Assembly: GCF_000380565.1 (NCBI RefSeq)
Contig: NZ_AQYJ01000021.1
Span: 124,001-188,000, forward strand
DNA length: 64,000 nucleotides
DNA from: Microbulbifer variabilis ATCC 700307
GTDB lineage: Bacteria; Pseudomonadota; Gammaproteobacteria; Pseudomonadales; Cellvibrionaceae
Direction: 5' to 3'
In this document: piece after piece, positions 29,256 to 38,792 of the stretch
Layout: each line of letters starts with the position of its first letter
Numbering within the stretch: position 1 is the first letter of the stretch
Notes under the pieces: generated by a model
What the model was told of the DNA's origin: nothing
The model's database searches: none
Seen by the model: the letters and a program-made list of their open reading frames with translations, nothing else
Position numbers and translations under genes: made by a program

Positions 29256-30527
29256 ATGTCTTCATTGCAAGATTGGCTCTCCCGCCTTGAGCAGTTGCAC
29301 CCAACTGAAATTGAGCTTGGCCTGGAACGGGTTTCCAGTGTGGCCGCTACCCTCGGTGTGCAAAAGCCGGCACCTACGGTAATTACGGTGGCAGGCACCA
29401 ATGGAAAGGGCTCCTGCGTGGCGACAATGGAAGCCCTTCTGTGTGCTGCCGGCCATTCCGTTGGTGCCTATAGTTCCCCACATTTGCTGCGTTTTAATGA
29501 GCGGGTGCGGATCAATGGTGTCGAGGTATCTGATCTGGAATTGGTCCGCGCTTTTGAGGCGGTGGAGACTGCTCGCGGTGAAATAAGCCTGACTTATTTT
29601 GAGTTCTCGACCCTTGCGGCGCTCTGGCTGTACCAGCGCGCTGGGGTTGAGTTTGCACTATTGGAGGTCGGCCTTGGGGGGCGCCTGGATGCGGTTAACC
29701 TGGTGGATGCGGATTTGGCAATTATCACCAGCGTGGCCATTGATCATGAGGATTGGTTGGGAAGCGATAGGGAAGTGATCGGCCGGGAGAAAGCGGGTGT
29801 CCTGAGACCGGGAGCCCCGTTTGTCTGTGCAGATAAGAATCCTCCGCAATCCGTGTTGTCTGCGGCAGAAAAACAGGCAAATTCGAGCTATTTTATTGGA
29901 CGGGATTTCTCTGTTACTCAAAGTGAAGGTGAAGAGAAATACCAGTTTGGCGAACTGCAGCTGACAATACCGCCGATCAGTCTGCCGCGCCCGAGTATTG
30001 CTGCAGCAATAACTGCACTGGTGCTACTGGGTGTTCTGCCGGAGGAGGGTGTAGAGAGCGCCCTGGCAAAAATAACCTTACCGGGCCGATGCCAGCAGCT
30101 GTTATGGCACAATCGCAATCTGTTACTGGATGTCGGGCATAACCCCGCTGCGGCTGAGCATTTGGCCCGCTGGTTGGATGCGAACCCAGTATCGGGAGAG
30201 ACCCACGCCCTGGTAGCGGTTATGGCGGATAAGGATCTCATTGGGCTGTTTGCCCCCCTGAGCAACCAGGTGAACCACTGGCACCCAGCGCTTTTGCCCG
30301 GAAATGATCGTGCTGCGGGAGCGGATGCACTGCTCAGTGGCCTTGCTGGTGCGGGTGTTGAAGTAACTAAAGTGGATGCCCGCTGTCCAAATGTCGCCGA
30401 TGGTTTACAGCAGCTGTTAGCGACCACCGGTCCACAGGACAGGTTGCTTGTATTTGGATCCTTCTTTACTGTGGCGGAAGTTCTGCAGCAGATGCGAGAT
30501 GAGGATAATGGAGAATTGCGAGGATAA
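29256..30527 (+). CDS. folC: Dihydrofolate synthase / folylpolyglutamate synthase
   Basis: The 423-residue Mur-ligase-fold enzyme adds glutamate to dihydropteroate and then to tetrahydrofolate. The ATP loop is 'TVAGTNGKGSCVATMEAL', with 'YSSPHLLRFNERVRINGVEV' and 'LLEVGLGGRLDAVN' as further family blocks, and 'LLDVGHNPAAAEHLARWL' in the C-terminal domain. The ATG at 29256 gives 'MSSLQDWLSRLEQLHPTEIE', a typical start; a GTG at 29241 is the alternative. The end overlaps the start of the SPOR-domain gene. Confidence 0.95.
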   Translation: MSSLQDWLSRLEQLHPTEIELGLERVSSVAATLGVQKPAPTVITVAGTNGKGSCVATMEALLCAAGHSVGAYSSPHLLRFNERVRINGVEVSDLELVRAFEAVETARGEISLTYFEFSTLAALWLYQRAGVEFALLEVGLGGRLDAVNLVDADLAIITSVAIDHEDWLGSDREVIGREKAGVLRPGAPFVCADKNPPQSVLSAAEKQANSSYFIGRDFSVTQSEGEEKYQFGELQLTIPPISLPRPSIAAAITALVLLGVLPEEGVESALAKITLPGRCQQLLWHNRNLLLDVGHNPAAAEHLARWLDANPVSGETHALVAVMADKDLIGLFAPLSNQVNHWHPALLPGNDRAAGADALLSGLAGAGVEVTKVDARCPNVADGLQQLLATTGPQDRLLVFGSFFTVAEVLQQMRDEDNGELRG

Positions 30528-31164
30528 GTCTCCCCTTAGGGGACGGCTGAACGATGGCTTCAAGCAGCGTATCGTCGGTGCGCTGGTGTTGGCTGCGCTC
30601 GCTGTCATTTTCCTGCCCAGTCTGCTGGACCGGGAGTCGTCAGGCTACATCAGTGAGGTGAGCCAGATTCCAGCGGAACCGGATATACGGCCTATTGAGA
30701 TTGCCAAGCCTGAGCCTGTTGCCAATGTGGCACCAGCCCCGGCGCCAGGAGAGGCTTTCCAGCCGGAAGTACCTGAGCAGTTTTCCAATCCCAAGGCGGC
30801 AACTGTGACTGAAGAGACTACGGCAACGGTCGGTGGGGTACCCGACGATAATACTGTGCCTGATATCCCCGTCCGCTCAGCCCCACAAAAAGGGTCTTCC
30901 GCCTTAGTGGATACTCAGGGTCTGCCTGTGGCTTGGGTAGTGCAAGTGGCCTCTTATCGTGATGCCTCCCGTGCGGATCAGCTGCGTATGCGTCTTATGG
31001 ATGAGGGGTATCGCGCTTATACTCGGGCGGTTGAAACTGATAAGGGGCGTTATGTGAGGGTCTTTGTGGGACCTAACGTGGAGAAAGCGGAAGCCCAGGC
31101 TCTGAAATCGAAGCTGGACGCCCTGCTGGAAGCCCAAACCTTGGTACTGCGCTTCAAAGCGTAA
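30499..31164 (+). CDS. dedD: DedD-like SPOR-domain cell-division protein
   Basis: The 221-residue product has a short cytoplasmic N terminus, one membrane helix near residues 25-44 ('IVGALVLAALAVIFLPSLL'), a Pro/Ala/Glu-rich periplasmic linker and a C-terminal SPOR domain at about 145-220 ('AWVVQVASYRDASRADQLRM' to 'LVLRF'). SPOR domains bind denuded glycan strands at the septum, so the protein should act in cell constriction as DedD does. The start overlaps folC by 29 nt; an ATG three codons later (30508), behind GAGG, is equally possible. Same order as in pseudomonads. Confidence 0.87.
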   Translation: MRIMENCEDKSPLRGRLNDGFKQRIVGALVLAALAVIFLPSLLDRESSGYISEVSQIPAEPDIRPIEIAKPEPVANVAPAPAPGEAFQPEVPEQFSNPKAATVTEETTATVGGVPDDNTVPDIPVRSAPQKGSSALVDTQGLPVAWVVQVASYRDASRADQLRMRLMDEGYRAYTRAVETDKGRYVRVFVGPNVEKAEAQALKSKLDALLEAQTLVLRFKA

Positions 31165-31198
31165 CAGCAATTGCTATTTGTAATCCCTTTTTAATGGC

Positions 31199-31221
31199 CC
31201 GGTGGACGTTGTTGCCACCGG
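31199..31221 (+). terminator. Hairpin after the SPOR-domain gene (weak terminator candidate)
   Basis: CCGGTGG and CCACCGG form a perfect 7-bp stem around a 9-nt loop, 35 bp after the dedD-like stop. There is no T-run after it, so it may be a Rho-dependent end or an mRNA-stabilising hairpin. The remaining ~180 bp up to cvpA should contain the cvpA-purF promoter, which I cannot place. Confidence 0.35.
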
Positions 31222-31404
31222 TGACCCTTGACTTCCAATGCACTTTTATTCGGCAGAAATTCACAGCTGGACCGTCAATCTTCCACGAATACTTGTTCTC
31301 TGGGTATTAAATTCCAATCGGTTGGCCTACGGCTTCACGCGCCTAGCCCCTTAAGTTAGAATGCGCGCTCTTCGCGGCAGCAGCCGCCACGCAGGTAGGG
31401 TTGA

Positions 31405-31899
31405 ATGAATTGGGCTGACTGGACCATCCTGGCTATTGTGGGTATTTCCACACTCTTCGGCCTTAGCCGGGGTTTTGTGCGTGAGACCCTGTCACTGCTC
31501 ACCTGGATCGCTGCCTTTATTGTCGCAATGATGTTTCGCGACCAGCTTGCGCCTCTGCTTTCAAATCTCGTCGATACTCCTTCCCTTCAGGTGATTGCCG
31601 CTTTTGCCATCCTGTTCTTTGGCACTCTCCTGGCCGGGGCTGTCCTGAATATGATGCTTTCCGCTTTTGTTGAGGCCACCGGTTTATCCGGCACTGACCG
31701 TGTGCTGGGTATGGTGTTTGGCTTGGTGCGGGGAGCAATTGTGGTGATGGCACTTTTGATTCTGGCTCCGGCACTGGTGCCGGTGGAGCAGGACAGCTGG
31801 TGGAGTGAGTCGGTATTGATTCCCCATTTCCTCGAGTTTGAGGGCAGTGCGCGGGAGCTGGCCAAGTCCGTGAAGGACTTTTTTGTAGAGTTATTTTAA
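31405..31899 (+). CDS. cvpA: CvpA family membrane protein
   Basis: The 164-residue protein has four predicted membrane helices, the first beginning after 'MNWADWTILAIVGISTLFGL', with the family motif 'SRGFVRETLSLLTWIAAFIV'. CvpA is needed for colicin V production and, as later work shows, for envelope homeostasis; its position directly before purF (42 bp) is conserved across proteobacteria. 'GTDRVLGMVFGLVRGAIVV' is the second conserved block. A co-transcript with purF is likely. Confidence 0.92.
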   Translation: MNWADWTILAIVGISTLFGLSRGFVRETLSLLTWIAAFIVAMMFRDQLAPLLSNLVDTPSLQVIAAFAILFFGTLLAGAVLNMMLSAFVEATGLSGTDRVLGMVFGLVRGAIVVMALLILAPALVPVEQDSWWSESVLIPHFLEFEGSARELAKSVKDFFVELF

Positions 31900-31941
31900 T
31901 CGGGCGCTAGCACCGCCTTTTCGATCAATAGGGTCAAATAT

Positions 31942-33429
31942 ATGTGTGGTATCGTCGGTATCGTCGGTAAGAGTGATGTCAATCTACAGCTCTATGATGG
32001 ACTCACTCTATTGCAACACAGGGGGCAGGATGCCGCAGGCATCGTAACCTGTGACGATGATCGCCTGAACCAGCAAAGGGCCAATGGCCTGGTGCGCGAT
32101 GTATTCCGTGCGCGCCATATGGAACGCCTGAAAGGTAATTTTGGTATTGGCCATGTGCGCTACCCTACTGCGGGAGGCTCCGGCCCCGCCCTGGCGCAAC
32201 CGTTCTATGTGAACTCCCCTTACGGCATTGCCATGGCTCACAATGGCAACCTCACCAATGTACGCAAGGTAATGGACGAAATCTTCCAGCAGGACCTGCG
32301 TCATATCAACACTGATTCCGACTCGGAAGTATTGTTGAATGTGTTTGCCCATGAGCTGCACAAGCAGCACAAGTTGCAGCCCAAGGCAGAAGACATCTTT
32401 ACCGCTATGCGTGCAGTACACAAACGTGTGCGTGGCGCTTATGCCTGTGTGGCCTTGATTGTTGGCTACGGTATCGTCGCTTTCCGCGATCCAAATGGAA
32501 TTCGCCCACTGGTTTACGGCAAACGCGAGACCGAGAAGGGCACCGAATATATGGTGGCTTCTGAGTCTGTGGCCCTGGATGTACTGGGTTATACCCTGGT
32601 GCGGGATGTGGCTCCTGGTGAGGCACTGTATATTGAGCTGGATGGTACCGTGCATTCCGAGCAGTGTGCGGAAAACCCGTCCCTGACCCCCTGTATTTTC
32701 GAGCATGTGTATTTCGCCCGCCCGGATTCCATTATGGACGGCGTATCTGTGCACAAAGCGCGTCTGCGTCAGGGTGAGCACCTGGCAGATAAAATTCTGC
32801 GCCTGCGTCCGGATCACGATATCGACGTGGTGATTCCAATTCCCGATTCCGCCCGTACTGCCGGCCAGACTGTGGCGCACCGATTGGGGGTTAAATTCCG
32901 CGAGGGTATGGTAAAAAACCGCTATATCGGCCGTACCTTTATTATGCCGGGACAGAAGCAGCGCAAGAAGTCTGTGCGCCAGAAGCTGAACGCGATTGAG
33001 CTGGAATTCCGCGGCAAAAATGTACTGCTGGTGGATGACTCCATTGTACGCGGTACCACCTGTAAACAGATTATCCAGATGGCCCGTGATGCCGGTGCTG
33101 CGAAAGTGTATTTCGCCAGTGCAGCGCCTGCGGTGAAATATCCGAATGTGTACGGTATTGATATGCCATCAGCCAATGAATTGGTGGCCCACGATCGCAC
33201 CACTGAGGAGATCTGCCAGGAGATCGGTGCAGATTGGTTGGTTTACCAGGATCTGGAAGACCTGGTAGTGAGTTCCAGTGGCGGCAAGCAGAAAATTGAG
33301 CAGTTCGATTGCTCTGTATTCGATGGAAACTATGTAACTGGCGATGTGGATGAGGAGTACCTCAATAACCAGCATGTGGCACGTAATGACGATGCCAAGC
33401 GCAAGAAGGCCAATACCAGCGCCTTGTAA
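31942..33429 (+). CDS. purF: Amidophosphoribosyltransferase
   Basis: PurF (495 residues) makes 5-phosphoribosylamine from PRPP and glutamine, the first committed step of purine synthesis. The N-terminal nucleophile is Cys2 ('[11 protein letters not shown]'), with '[13 protein letters not shown]', '[12 protein letters not shown]' and 'MAHNGNLTN' completing the glutaminase site. The PRPP loop '[18 protein letters not shown]' is in the C-terminal domain. No propeptide precedes Cys2, as in the E. coli type. It follows cvpA after 42 bp. Confidence 0.97.
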   Translation: MCGIVGIVGKSDVNLQLYDGLTLLQHRGQDAAGIVTCDDDRLNQQRANGLVRDVFRARHMERLKGNFGIGHVRYPTAGGSGPALAQPFYVNSPYGIAMAHNGNLTNVRKVMDEIFQQDLRHINTDSDSEVLLNVFAHELHKQHKLQPKAEDIFTAMRAVHKRVRGAYACVALIVGYGIVAFRDPNGIRPLVYGKRETEKGTEYMVASESVALDVLGYTLVRDVAPGEALYIELDGTVHSEQCAENPSLTPCIFEHVYFARPDSIMDGVSVHKARLRQGEHLADKILRLRPDHDIDVVIPIPDSARTAGQTVAHRLGVKFREGMVKNRYIGRTFIMPGQKQRKKSVRQKLNAIELEFRGKNVLLVDDSIVRGTTCKQIIQMARDAGAAKVYFASAAPAVKYPNVYGIDMPSANELVAHDRTTEEICQEIGADWLVYQDLEDLVVSSSGGKQKIEQFDCSVFDGNYVTGDVDEEYLNNQHVARNDDAKRKKANTSAL

Positions 33430-33444
33430 TTGACCTCTGGACCA

Positions 33445-33472
33445 GCGTCCTCTTCACGGCAGAAGAGGGCGC
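33445..33472 (+). terminator. Hairpin between purF and metZ
   Basis: GCGTCCTCTTC pairs with GAAGAGGGCGC over 11 positions (one G-U pair) around a 6-nt loop, 15 bp after the purF stop. The stem is strong, but only a broken T-run follows. It could attenuate read-through from purF into metZ, whose start is 61 bp further on. Confidence 0.4.
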
Positions 33473-33533
33473 CATGCACGGCCGTTTCGGTTAAGATGAC
33501 CGCTTCCAAAAAATACTGACCAGGAAGCGGTAT

Positions 33534-34715
33534 ATGTTTGAAGACGACGGTTACGCTCTGGAAACCCTGGCCGTGCGTGCCGGGCAGGTCCGTTCGCCGG
33601 AAGGCGAGCACTCTGAGGCCCTCTATCTTACCTCCAGTTACGTTTTCCCCTCCGCTGCGGAAGCCGCCGCACGTTTTGCCGGCGAGAGTTCCGGTAACGT
33701 TTATTCCCGCTATACCAACCCCACTGTGCGTATGTTTGAAGAGCGTATTGCCGCGCTAGAGGGCGGTGAGGCAGCTGTGGCGACTTCCAGTGGTATGGCC
33801 GCGATCCTCAGTATTTGCATGGCTTTGCTGCAAAGTGGTGATCGGGTAATTTGTTCCCGCAGCGTATTTGGTACTACTACCGCACTGTTTGGGCGCTATA
33901 TGGAAAAGTTCGGTGTGCGCGTAAGCTACGTGGATCTCACTGATATGGATGCCTGGAAGCAGGCGGTGGACGGCTCTACCAAGCTGTTATTCATGGAGAC
34001 TCCTTCCAACCCCCTGTGCGAGGTGGCAGATATTCGCGCCCTGGCGGAAGTGGCACATAGTGCCGGTGCTCTGCTGGTGGTGGATAACTGTTTCTGTACC
34101 CCGGCACTACAGCGTCCGTTGTCGCTGGGCGCTGATATCGTTGTGCACTCCGCGACAAAATTCCTTGATGGCCAGGGGCGTGCCCTTGGCGGCGTCGCAG
34201 TTGGGCGCAAGGAAATTATGGATGAGTTGGTGGTATTTTTGCGCACAGCTGGCCCCAGCATGAGCCCTTTCAATGCCTGGGTATTCCTTAAGGGCTTGGA
34301 GACGCTGAAGCTGAGGATGCAGGCCCACTGTACTAATGCACTCGATTTGGCCTGGTGGTTGGATGAGCAGGAGATGGTGGAGAGAGTCAACTACACCGGT
34401 TTGCCAAAGCACCCCCAGCACCGGTTGGCTCGGGAGCAACAGGATGCCTTCGGCGCCGTGCTGAGTTTCACTGTGCGCGGTGGCAGGGAACAGGCTTGGA
34501 AGGTGATCGACAGTTGCAAAATCCTGTCTTGTACAGCCAATCTCGGTGATGCCAAGAGCACGATCGTGCATCCGGCCACCACCACCCACGGACGCCTGAG
34601 CGATGAAGACAAGGCCCGTGCGGGTATCACCGAAAACCTGATTCGCATTTCTGTGGGGCTTGAAAATGTGGAAGATCTCAAGCGTGACCTAATGCGGGGC
34701 TTGTCCCAGCTGTAG
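33534..34715 (+). CDS. metZ: O-succinylhomoserine sulfhydrylase
   Basis: The 393-residue PLP enzyme of the Cys/Met metabolism family makes homocysteine directly from O-succinylhomoserine and sulfide. The PLP lysine is Lys209 in 'VVHSATKFLDGQGRALGG', with 'SRYTNPTVRMFEERIAALEG' and 'METPSNPLCEVADI' as other family blocks. The N-terminal 'LETLAVRAGQVRSPEGEHSE' is typical of MetZ, and metZ follows purF in pseudomonads, which favours it over cystathionine gamma-synthase. AGGAAG lies about 6 nt before the ATG. Confidence 0.93.
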   Translation: MFEDDGYALETLAVRAGQVRSPEGEHSEALYLTSSYVFPSAAEAAARFAGESSGNVYSRYTNPTVRMFEERIAALEGGEAAVATSSGMAAILSICMALLQSGDRVICSRSVFGTTTALFGRYMEKFGVRVSYVDLTDMDAWKQAVDGSTKLLFMETPSNPLCEVADIRALAEVAHSAGALLVVDNCFCTPALQRPLSLGADIVVHSATKFLDGQGRALGGVAVGRKEIMDELVVFLRTAGPSMSPFNAWVFLKGLETLKLRMQAHCTNALDLAWWLDEQEMVERVNYTGLPKHPQHRLAREQQDAFGAVLSFTVRGGREQAWKVIDSCKILSCTANLGDAKSTIVHPATTTHGRLSDEDKARAGITENLIRISVGLENVEDLKRDLMRGLSQL

Positions 34716-34865
34716 GTTGCACTTTTTGGCAGTGCCCCTTTCTACCTATGATTAATACGGGGTAGCCAGCTTATTTGCAGCAAAAAGCTGCCGGTGAGTG
34801 CTACCCATATTGAGGTTGAGGCCGTGTCCGAGGCCTGAAAAAAACAGAGCAGTAATGGATTTGCC

Positions 34866-35777
34866 GTGCAAAAAATAGTTTCCGCCATAGTTTCCGATAT
34901 CGGCAGTGTTCTGCTGGGTAAAGAGCGTCAGGTAAAGTTGGCTTTGGCCTGCCTTTTGTCAAAAGGGCACCTGTTGATTGAGGATTTACCCGGCATGGGT
35001 AAGACCACCCTGGCCCACGCCCTGGCTCAGGTGTTGGGGCTTTCCTACAAGCGGGTGCAATTCACCAGTGATATGTTGCCGGCGGATATACTTGGCGTTT
35101 CCATTTTTGACAGGGAATCGGGTCAGTTCCATTTTCACGAGGGCCCGGTTTTTAGCCAGGTTCTTTTGGCAGATGAGATCAACCGTTCTTCGCCAAAAAC
35201 CCAGAGTGCGCTGCTTGAGGCGATGGAAGAGTGCCAAGTCAGTGTGGATGGCGAGACCAGGTTATTGCCACAACCATTTTTTGTAATTGCTACCCAGAAT
35301 CCACTGCAACAGTCTGGCACTTTCGCTTTACCGGAATCCCAGCTGGACCGCTTCCTGATGCGCATCAGTCTTGGTTATCCGACCAGAGAGGCCGAGCGAG
35401 CCCTGTATTTGGGCACCGATCCGCGCCAACAGCTTGCTAAATTAAAGCCGCGTATCGATCTCGCAACCCTGAGAAAGATGCAGAGCCTAGTGGGCCAGGT
35501 AAAAACTTCCGACAGTTTATTGAATTACCTTGAACGGCTTGTACTGCATACACGACAGAGCCCGGATTGCGCGGTCGGTTTGTCGCCCCGTGGTGCACTG
35601 GCGTTGTTGCGAGCGGCTAAGGCCTGGGCGCTTCTTCACAATCGCGGCCATGTGTTACCTGAGGATATCCAAGCCGTATTGCCCTCTGTGGCGGGGCACC
35701 GATTGCAGGGCGAGGGTGGCAATGGCGATCAGTTGGTGGAGCGGCTGGTACGCCAAGTGGATATTATCGCGGCTTGA
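34866..35777 (+). CDS. MoxR-family AAA+ ATPase
   Basis: The 303-residue MoxR ATPase has a Walker A loop 'EDLPGMGKTTLAHAL' near residues 40-48, Walker B 'VLLADEINRSSPKTQSALLE' near 100, the sensor region 'FFVIATQNPLQQSGTFALPE' and a C-terminal lid with 'GLSPRGALALLRAAKAWAL'. MoxR proteins act as chaperones that assemble or insert metal into partner complexes, often with VWA or DUF58 proteins. The next two genes, DUF58 (4 bp gap) and the TgpA-like transglutaminase (1-nt overlap), form the well-known MoxR-DUF58-TgpA set. The start is a GTG. Confidence 0.92.
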   Translation: MQKIVSAIVSDIGSVLLGKERQVKLALACLLSKGHLLIEDLPGMGKTTLAHALAQVLGLSYKRVQFTSDMLPADILGVSIFDRESGQFHFHEGPVFSQVLLADEINRSSPKTQSALLEAMEECQVSVDGETRLLPQPFFVIATQNPLQQSGTFALPESQLDRFLMRISLGYPTREAERALYLGTDPRQQLAKLKPRIDLATLRKMQSLVGQVKTSDSLLNYLERLVLHTRQSPDCAVGLSPRGALALLRAAKAWALLHNRGHVLPEDIQAVLPSVAGHRLQGEGGNGDQLVERLVRQVDIIAA

Positions 35778-35781
35778 ATGA

Positions 35782-36768
35782 ATGAGTGTTTTACGCAACC
35801 CGGCTCGTTTTCTTACAGACCCCTTGCGTGGCGCCATGCAGCGCTGGCTCAGTCGCCGTGCGCCGCGCTCCCGCAGTATCACCCTCAATCACAGTCGTCT
35901 TTTTATCTTGCCCACCCGTGCGGGGCTAGGGTTTCTTCTGGTGATTATGCTGCTGTGGTTACTGGGTACTAATTACGAAAATAACCTGGTATTTGCCCTG
36001 ACTTTCCTGCTTGTCAGTGTATTTGTAGTTTTGCCAGTGCATACCTTCGCCAACTTGACTGGCTTGCGCCTGCAGTTGCTTGGCACAAGCCCGGCTTTTG
36101 CTGGCGACTTTGCTGAAGCGCAAATCAATATAAGCCGTGAGGATAAGCGCGAAAGGGAGTGGATACGACTGTGCTGGCCTCCCGAAGAAGGTGCTTACTT
36201 GGATCTTTGTGCGCAGGCTAGCGAGGATATTCGCATTTCCATGCCTGTGGTGGAGCGCGGCCGTGTACAGGCCCCGCGTCTGCGAATTGAAAGCCGCTTC
36301 CCCCTCGGTTTATTTCGCTGTTGGAGTCGTATCGACCTAGATGTGGAGTTCCTGGTATACCCCCGACCGATATCTGCTGGTCCTCTTCCTTTTGGGGGCG
36401 TACAAACAGAGGGAGATTTCGGTGAGGTGCGCCATGGGGGTGATGATTTCAGTGCCCTTAAAGCTTATCAGCCCGGCGATTCCCTGCGGCACGTGGCCTG
36501 GAAACAATATGCCGCGGGGCGTGATCTTTACAGCAAGGATTATGAGTGCCGCACTGATGTGCGCCTCTGGCTCGATTGGGCACTGCTCGATGGGCGCGAT
36601 GTGGAAACCCGTTTGAGCAACTTGTGTTACTGGTGCCTGCAAGCAGAGAAACAAGGCATTGCTTATGGGCTGCGCTTGCCCAGTGTCGCTATCGAGCCTT
36701 CCCTGGGGCCGAGCCACCAGCGGGAAGTGCTGCAGGCTCTGGCCCTGTTTCCGAAGTGGGGTAGTTAA
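35782..36768 (+). CDS. DUF58 domain membrane protein (VWA-like)
   Basis: The 328-residue protein has two adjacent membrane helices at about residues 45-90 ('FLLVIMLLWLLGTNY', 'NLVFALTFLLVSVFVVLPV') and a C-terminal DUF58 block with 'GDDFSALKAYQPGDSLRHVA' and 'WKQYAAGRDLYSKDYE'. DUF58 proteins are structurally related to VWA domains and usually partner MoxR ATPases. Its start lies 4 bp after the MoxR stop, and the last base of its stop is the first base of the next start, so the three are translated together. Exact role unknown. Confidence 0.9.
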   Translation: MSVLRNPARFLTDPLRGAMQRWLSRRAPRSRSITLNHSRLFILPTRAGLGFLLVIMLLWLLGTNYENNLVFALTFLLVSVFVVLPVHTFANLTGLRLQLLGTSPAFAGDFAEAQINISREDKREREWIRLCWPPEEGAYLDLCAQASEDIRISMPVVERGRVQAPRLRIESRFPLGLFRCWSRIDLDVEFLVYPRPISAGPLPFGGVQTEGDFGEVRHGGDDFSALKAYQPGDSLRHVAWKQYAAGRDLYSKDYECRTDVRLWLDWALLDGRDVETRLSNLCYWCLQAEKQGIAYGLRLPSVAIEPSLGPSHQREVLQALALFPKWGS

Positions 36769-38789
36769 TGGCCACCACCCAGGATTTGCTGCCCCGCGAG
36801 AGCTTACTGTGGATCTTCGCTGCACAGTTTGTTGCTCTTTTACCCCAGTTTACCCAGCTGCCGCTTTGGGTGCCCTTTGCTTGGGCCTTCGCTGTCTATT
36901 GGCGCCTAGAAGTTTTTCGAGGTCGTCGAGACCTGCCTGGCCGTACTCTGAAGCTTCTGGTGATTTTTCTGATAATAGCCGGGTTGGCTATGTCCTACCG
37001 GCGCTGGTTTGCGCTGGAGCCGATGGTTGCACTGCTGACCGTGTCATTCACCCTGAAAAACCTGGAGCTGGTGAGCCGCCGTGACGCCTTTGTCAGCCTG
37101 TTATTGGCTTATTTCGTCGCCGCCACTCTTTTTGTGCGAGAGCAGACTATTCCCTACGCTCTTTACGGTTTGCTCAGTGTTGTTGTGATCACTGCAGCCC
37201 TAGCTGCTCAAATGGGTAGCTTTAGTGCTCGCCCGCGTCGGGCCCTGGGGCTTTCCCTGCGACTGCTGGCCCAGGCTACGCCGCTAATGCTGCTGCTGTT
37301 TGTGGTGATGCCGCGTCTGGGGCCCTTGTGGTCAGTACCCCAGGACACATCTGCCGGGCGCACTGGGGTCAGCGATTCCATGGCTCCGGGCGACTTTACC
37401 CGCCTATCGAAATCCGATAAGCCGGCACTGCGGATCTCATTCGATGGACCCATACCGCCGCCAGAGCAGCGCTATTGGCGCGGTTTGGTGTATTCCGAGT
37501 TTGATGGGCGCACCTGGCGTCAGGGCTTTGGTGTCGATCCGCGCAATGGTGGGCGCGTTTACTGGAGGAGTGGTGAGCGGCCGCTGCCTCAGGTGGGGCC
37601 ACGTTACCGTTATCAAGTGATTCAGGAGGCAAGCCGGACCCCGTGGTTGTTTGCCCTGGCGCGCCCGGTTTCCGATAGCACCGAAGTGGGGGAGACCGAG
37701 GATGACCGGCTGGTTAAACGGACTCCTGTTTACAGTCGCTTTGCCTATGAAGTGCGCTCCTGGCCGAGGGATACCGATAGTGTGCAGGCTCCTCTTAGCA
37801 CCGCCGAACGCCGTCGCAATTTGCAGTTGCCTGTAGAGGGTAACGAGCGCACCCGTAAGTGGGTGGAGAACTTGCGTCGCAGGGGGTTGGGTGCAGAGGA
37901 AATTTCCACGCAGCTGTTAGCTCGTTACAACCGCGAATTTACTTATACATTGAGGCCCCCGGCTCTGGGTGTTGATAGTGTTGATGAATTCCTGTTTGGC
38001 AGTAAACAGGGCTTTTGTGAGCATTTTGCTGGCAGTTATGTGTTCGCAATGCGCGCTGCAGGTGTACCTGCACGGGTTGTCGCCGGTTATCAGGGTGGTG
38101 AGTGGGTAAGGGGTGAGCAATATCTGTTGGTTCGAGAGTACGATGCCCACGCGTGGGCGGAGATCTGGCTGGATGGGCGTGGCTGGCAGCGGGTGGACCC
38201 CACTGCGGCAGTAGCGCCTGAGCGGGTGCGCGATGGACTGGAGAGTGCAGCTGGAGAGGAGTTTATGCAGGACTCGCTGCTGCCCCTGCACCGTATTGAT
38301 GTACTGGTAAAACTTCGACTGCAATGGGACATGATCAACTACCGTTGGTACCAGACGGTAGTGAGCTTCGATAGTGAAAGGCAGCGCGATACTTTGCAGC
38401 GTTTGCTGGGTGATGTGTCGCCACTGCGAATGGCGCTGTTGTTTGCTTTACCAACTGTACTGGCATTGCTGGGCGTATTGGCGTGGATCTGGTACAGCGG
38501 TCGCAGACGCAAGTTGCCACCGGCGGAGCGGCTATACCGCAAGTTTTGTCGTCGCATGGCGCGCGCAGGGGTAAAACGCGATGCTGGAGAGACGCCGCAG
38601 GATTATGCGGAGCGTATCGCCGCGCAAAAGCCGCGTTTGGCAACCCTGGCACAACGGGTTACCGATGCTTTTGAGCGAGCGGCTTATGCCGGTGAGAGTG
38701 CGGCTTTGAGTGAGCTGCGTCAGCTGCTGCGTTGGCGATTAGCGTCAGCTGTCAGTCCTGCCCACAAGCGGGAACTGGTGGGGAGCTGA
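36768..38789 (+). CDS. TgpA-like transglutaminase membrane protein (DUF3488/DUF4129)
   Basis: The 673-residue protein starts with a cluster of about six membrane helices (residues 12-190, DUF3488), followed by a large periplasmic transglutaminase-like domain and one more membrane helix near 545-565 before a cytoplasmic DUF4129-like tail. The catalytic triad is visible: Cys417 in 'SKQGFCEHFAGSYVFAMRAA', His in 'YDAHAWAEIWLDG', and Asp in 'WQRVDPTAAVAPERV'. TgpA is essential in Pseudomonas aeruginosa; it presumably crosslinks or modifies envelope proteins or peptides. It is the third gene of the MoxR-DUF58-TgpA operon. Confidence 0.92.
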   Translation: MATTQDLLPRESLLWIFAAQFVALLPQFTQLPLWVPFAWAFAVYWRLEVFRGRRDLPGRTLKLLVIFLIIAGLAMSYRRWFALEPMVALLTVSFTLKNLELVSRRDAFVSLLLAYFVAATLFVREQTIPYALYGLLSVVVITAALAAQMGSFSARPRRALGLSLRLLAQATPLMLLLFVVMPRLGPLWSVPQDTSAGRTGVSDSMAPGDFTRLSKSDKPALRISFDGPIPPPEQRYWRGLVYSEFDGRTWRQGFGVDPRNGGRVYWRSGERPLPQVGPRYRYQVIQEASRTPWLFALARPVSDSTEVGETEDDRLVKRTPVYSRFAYEVRSWPRDTDSVQAPLSTAERRRNLQLPVEGNERTRKWVENLRRRGLGAEEISTQLLARYNREFTYTLRPPALGVDSVDEFLFGSKQGFCEHFAGSYVFAMRAAGVPARVVAGYQGGEWVRGEQYLLVREYDAHAWAEIWLDGRGWQRVDPTAAVAPERVRDGLESAAGEEFMQDSLLPLHRIDVLVKLRLQWDMINYRWYQTVVSFDSERQRDTLQRLLGDVSPLRMALLFALPTVLALLGVLAWIWYSGRRRKLPPAERLYRKFCRRMARAGVKRDAGETPQDYAERIAAQKPRLATLAQRVTDAFERAAYAGESAALSELRQLLRWRLASAVSPAHKRELVGS

Positions 38790-38792
38790 AAC

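Noticed and set aside
32008-32880. 290-codon frame on the minus strand opposite purF
   Set aside because: It lies wholly within a well-supported purF gene and shows no domain.
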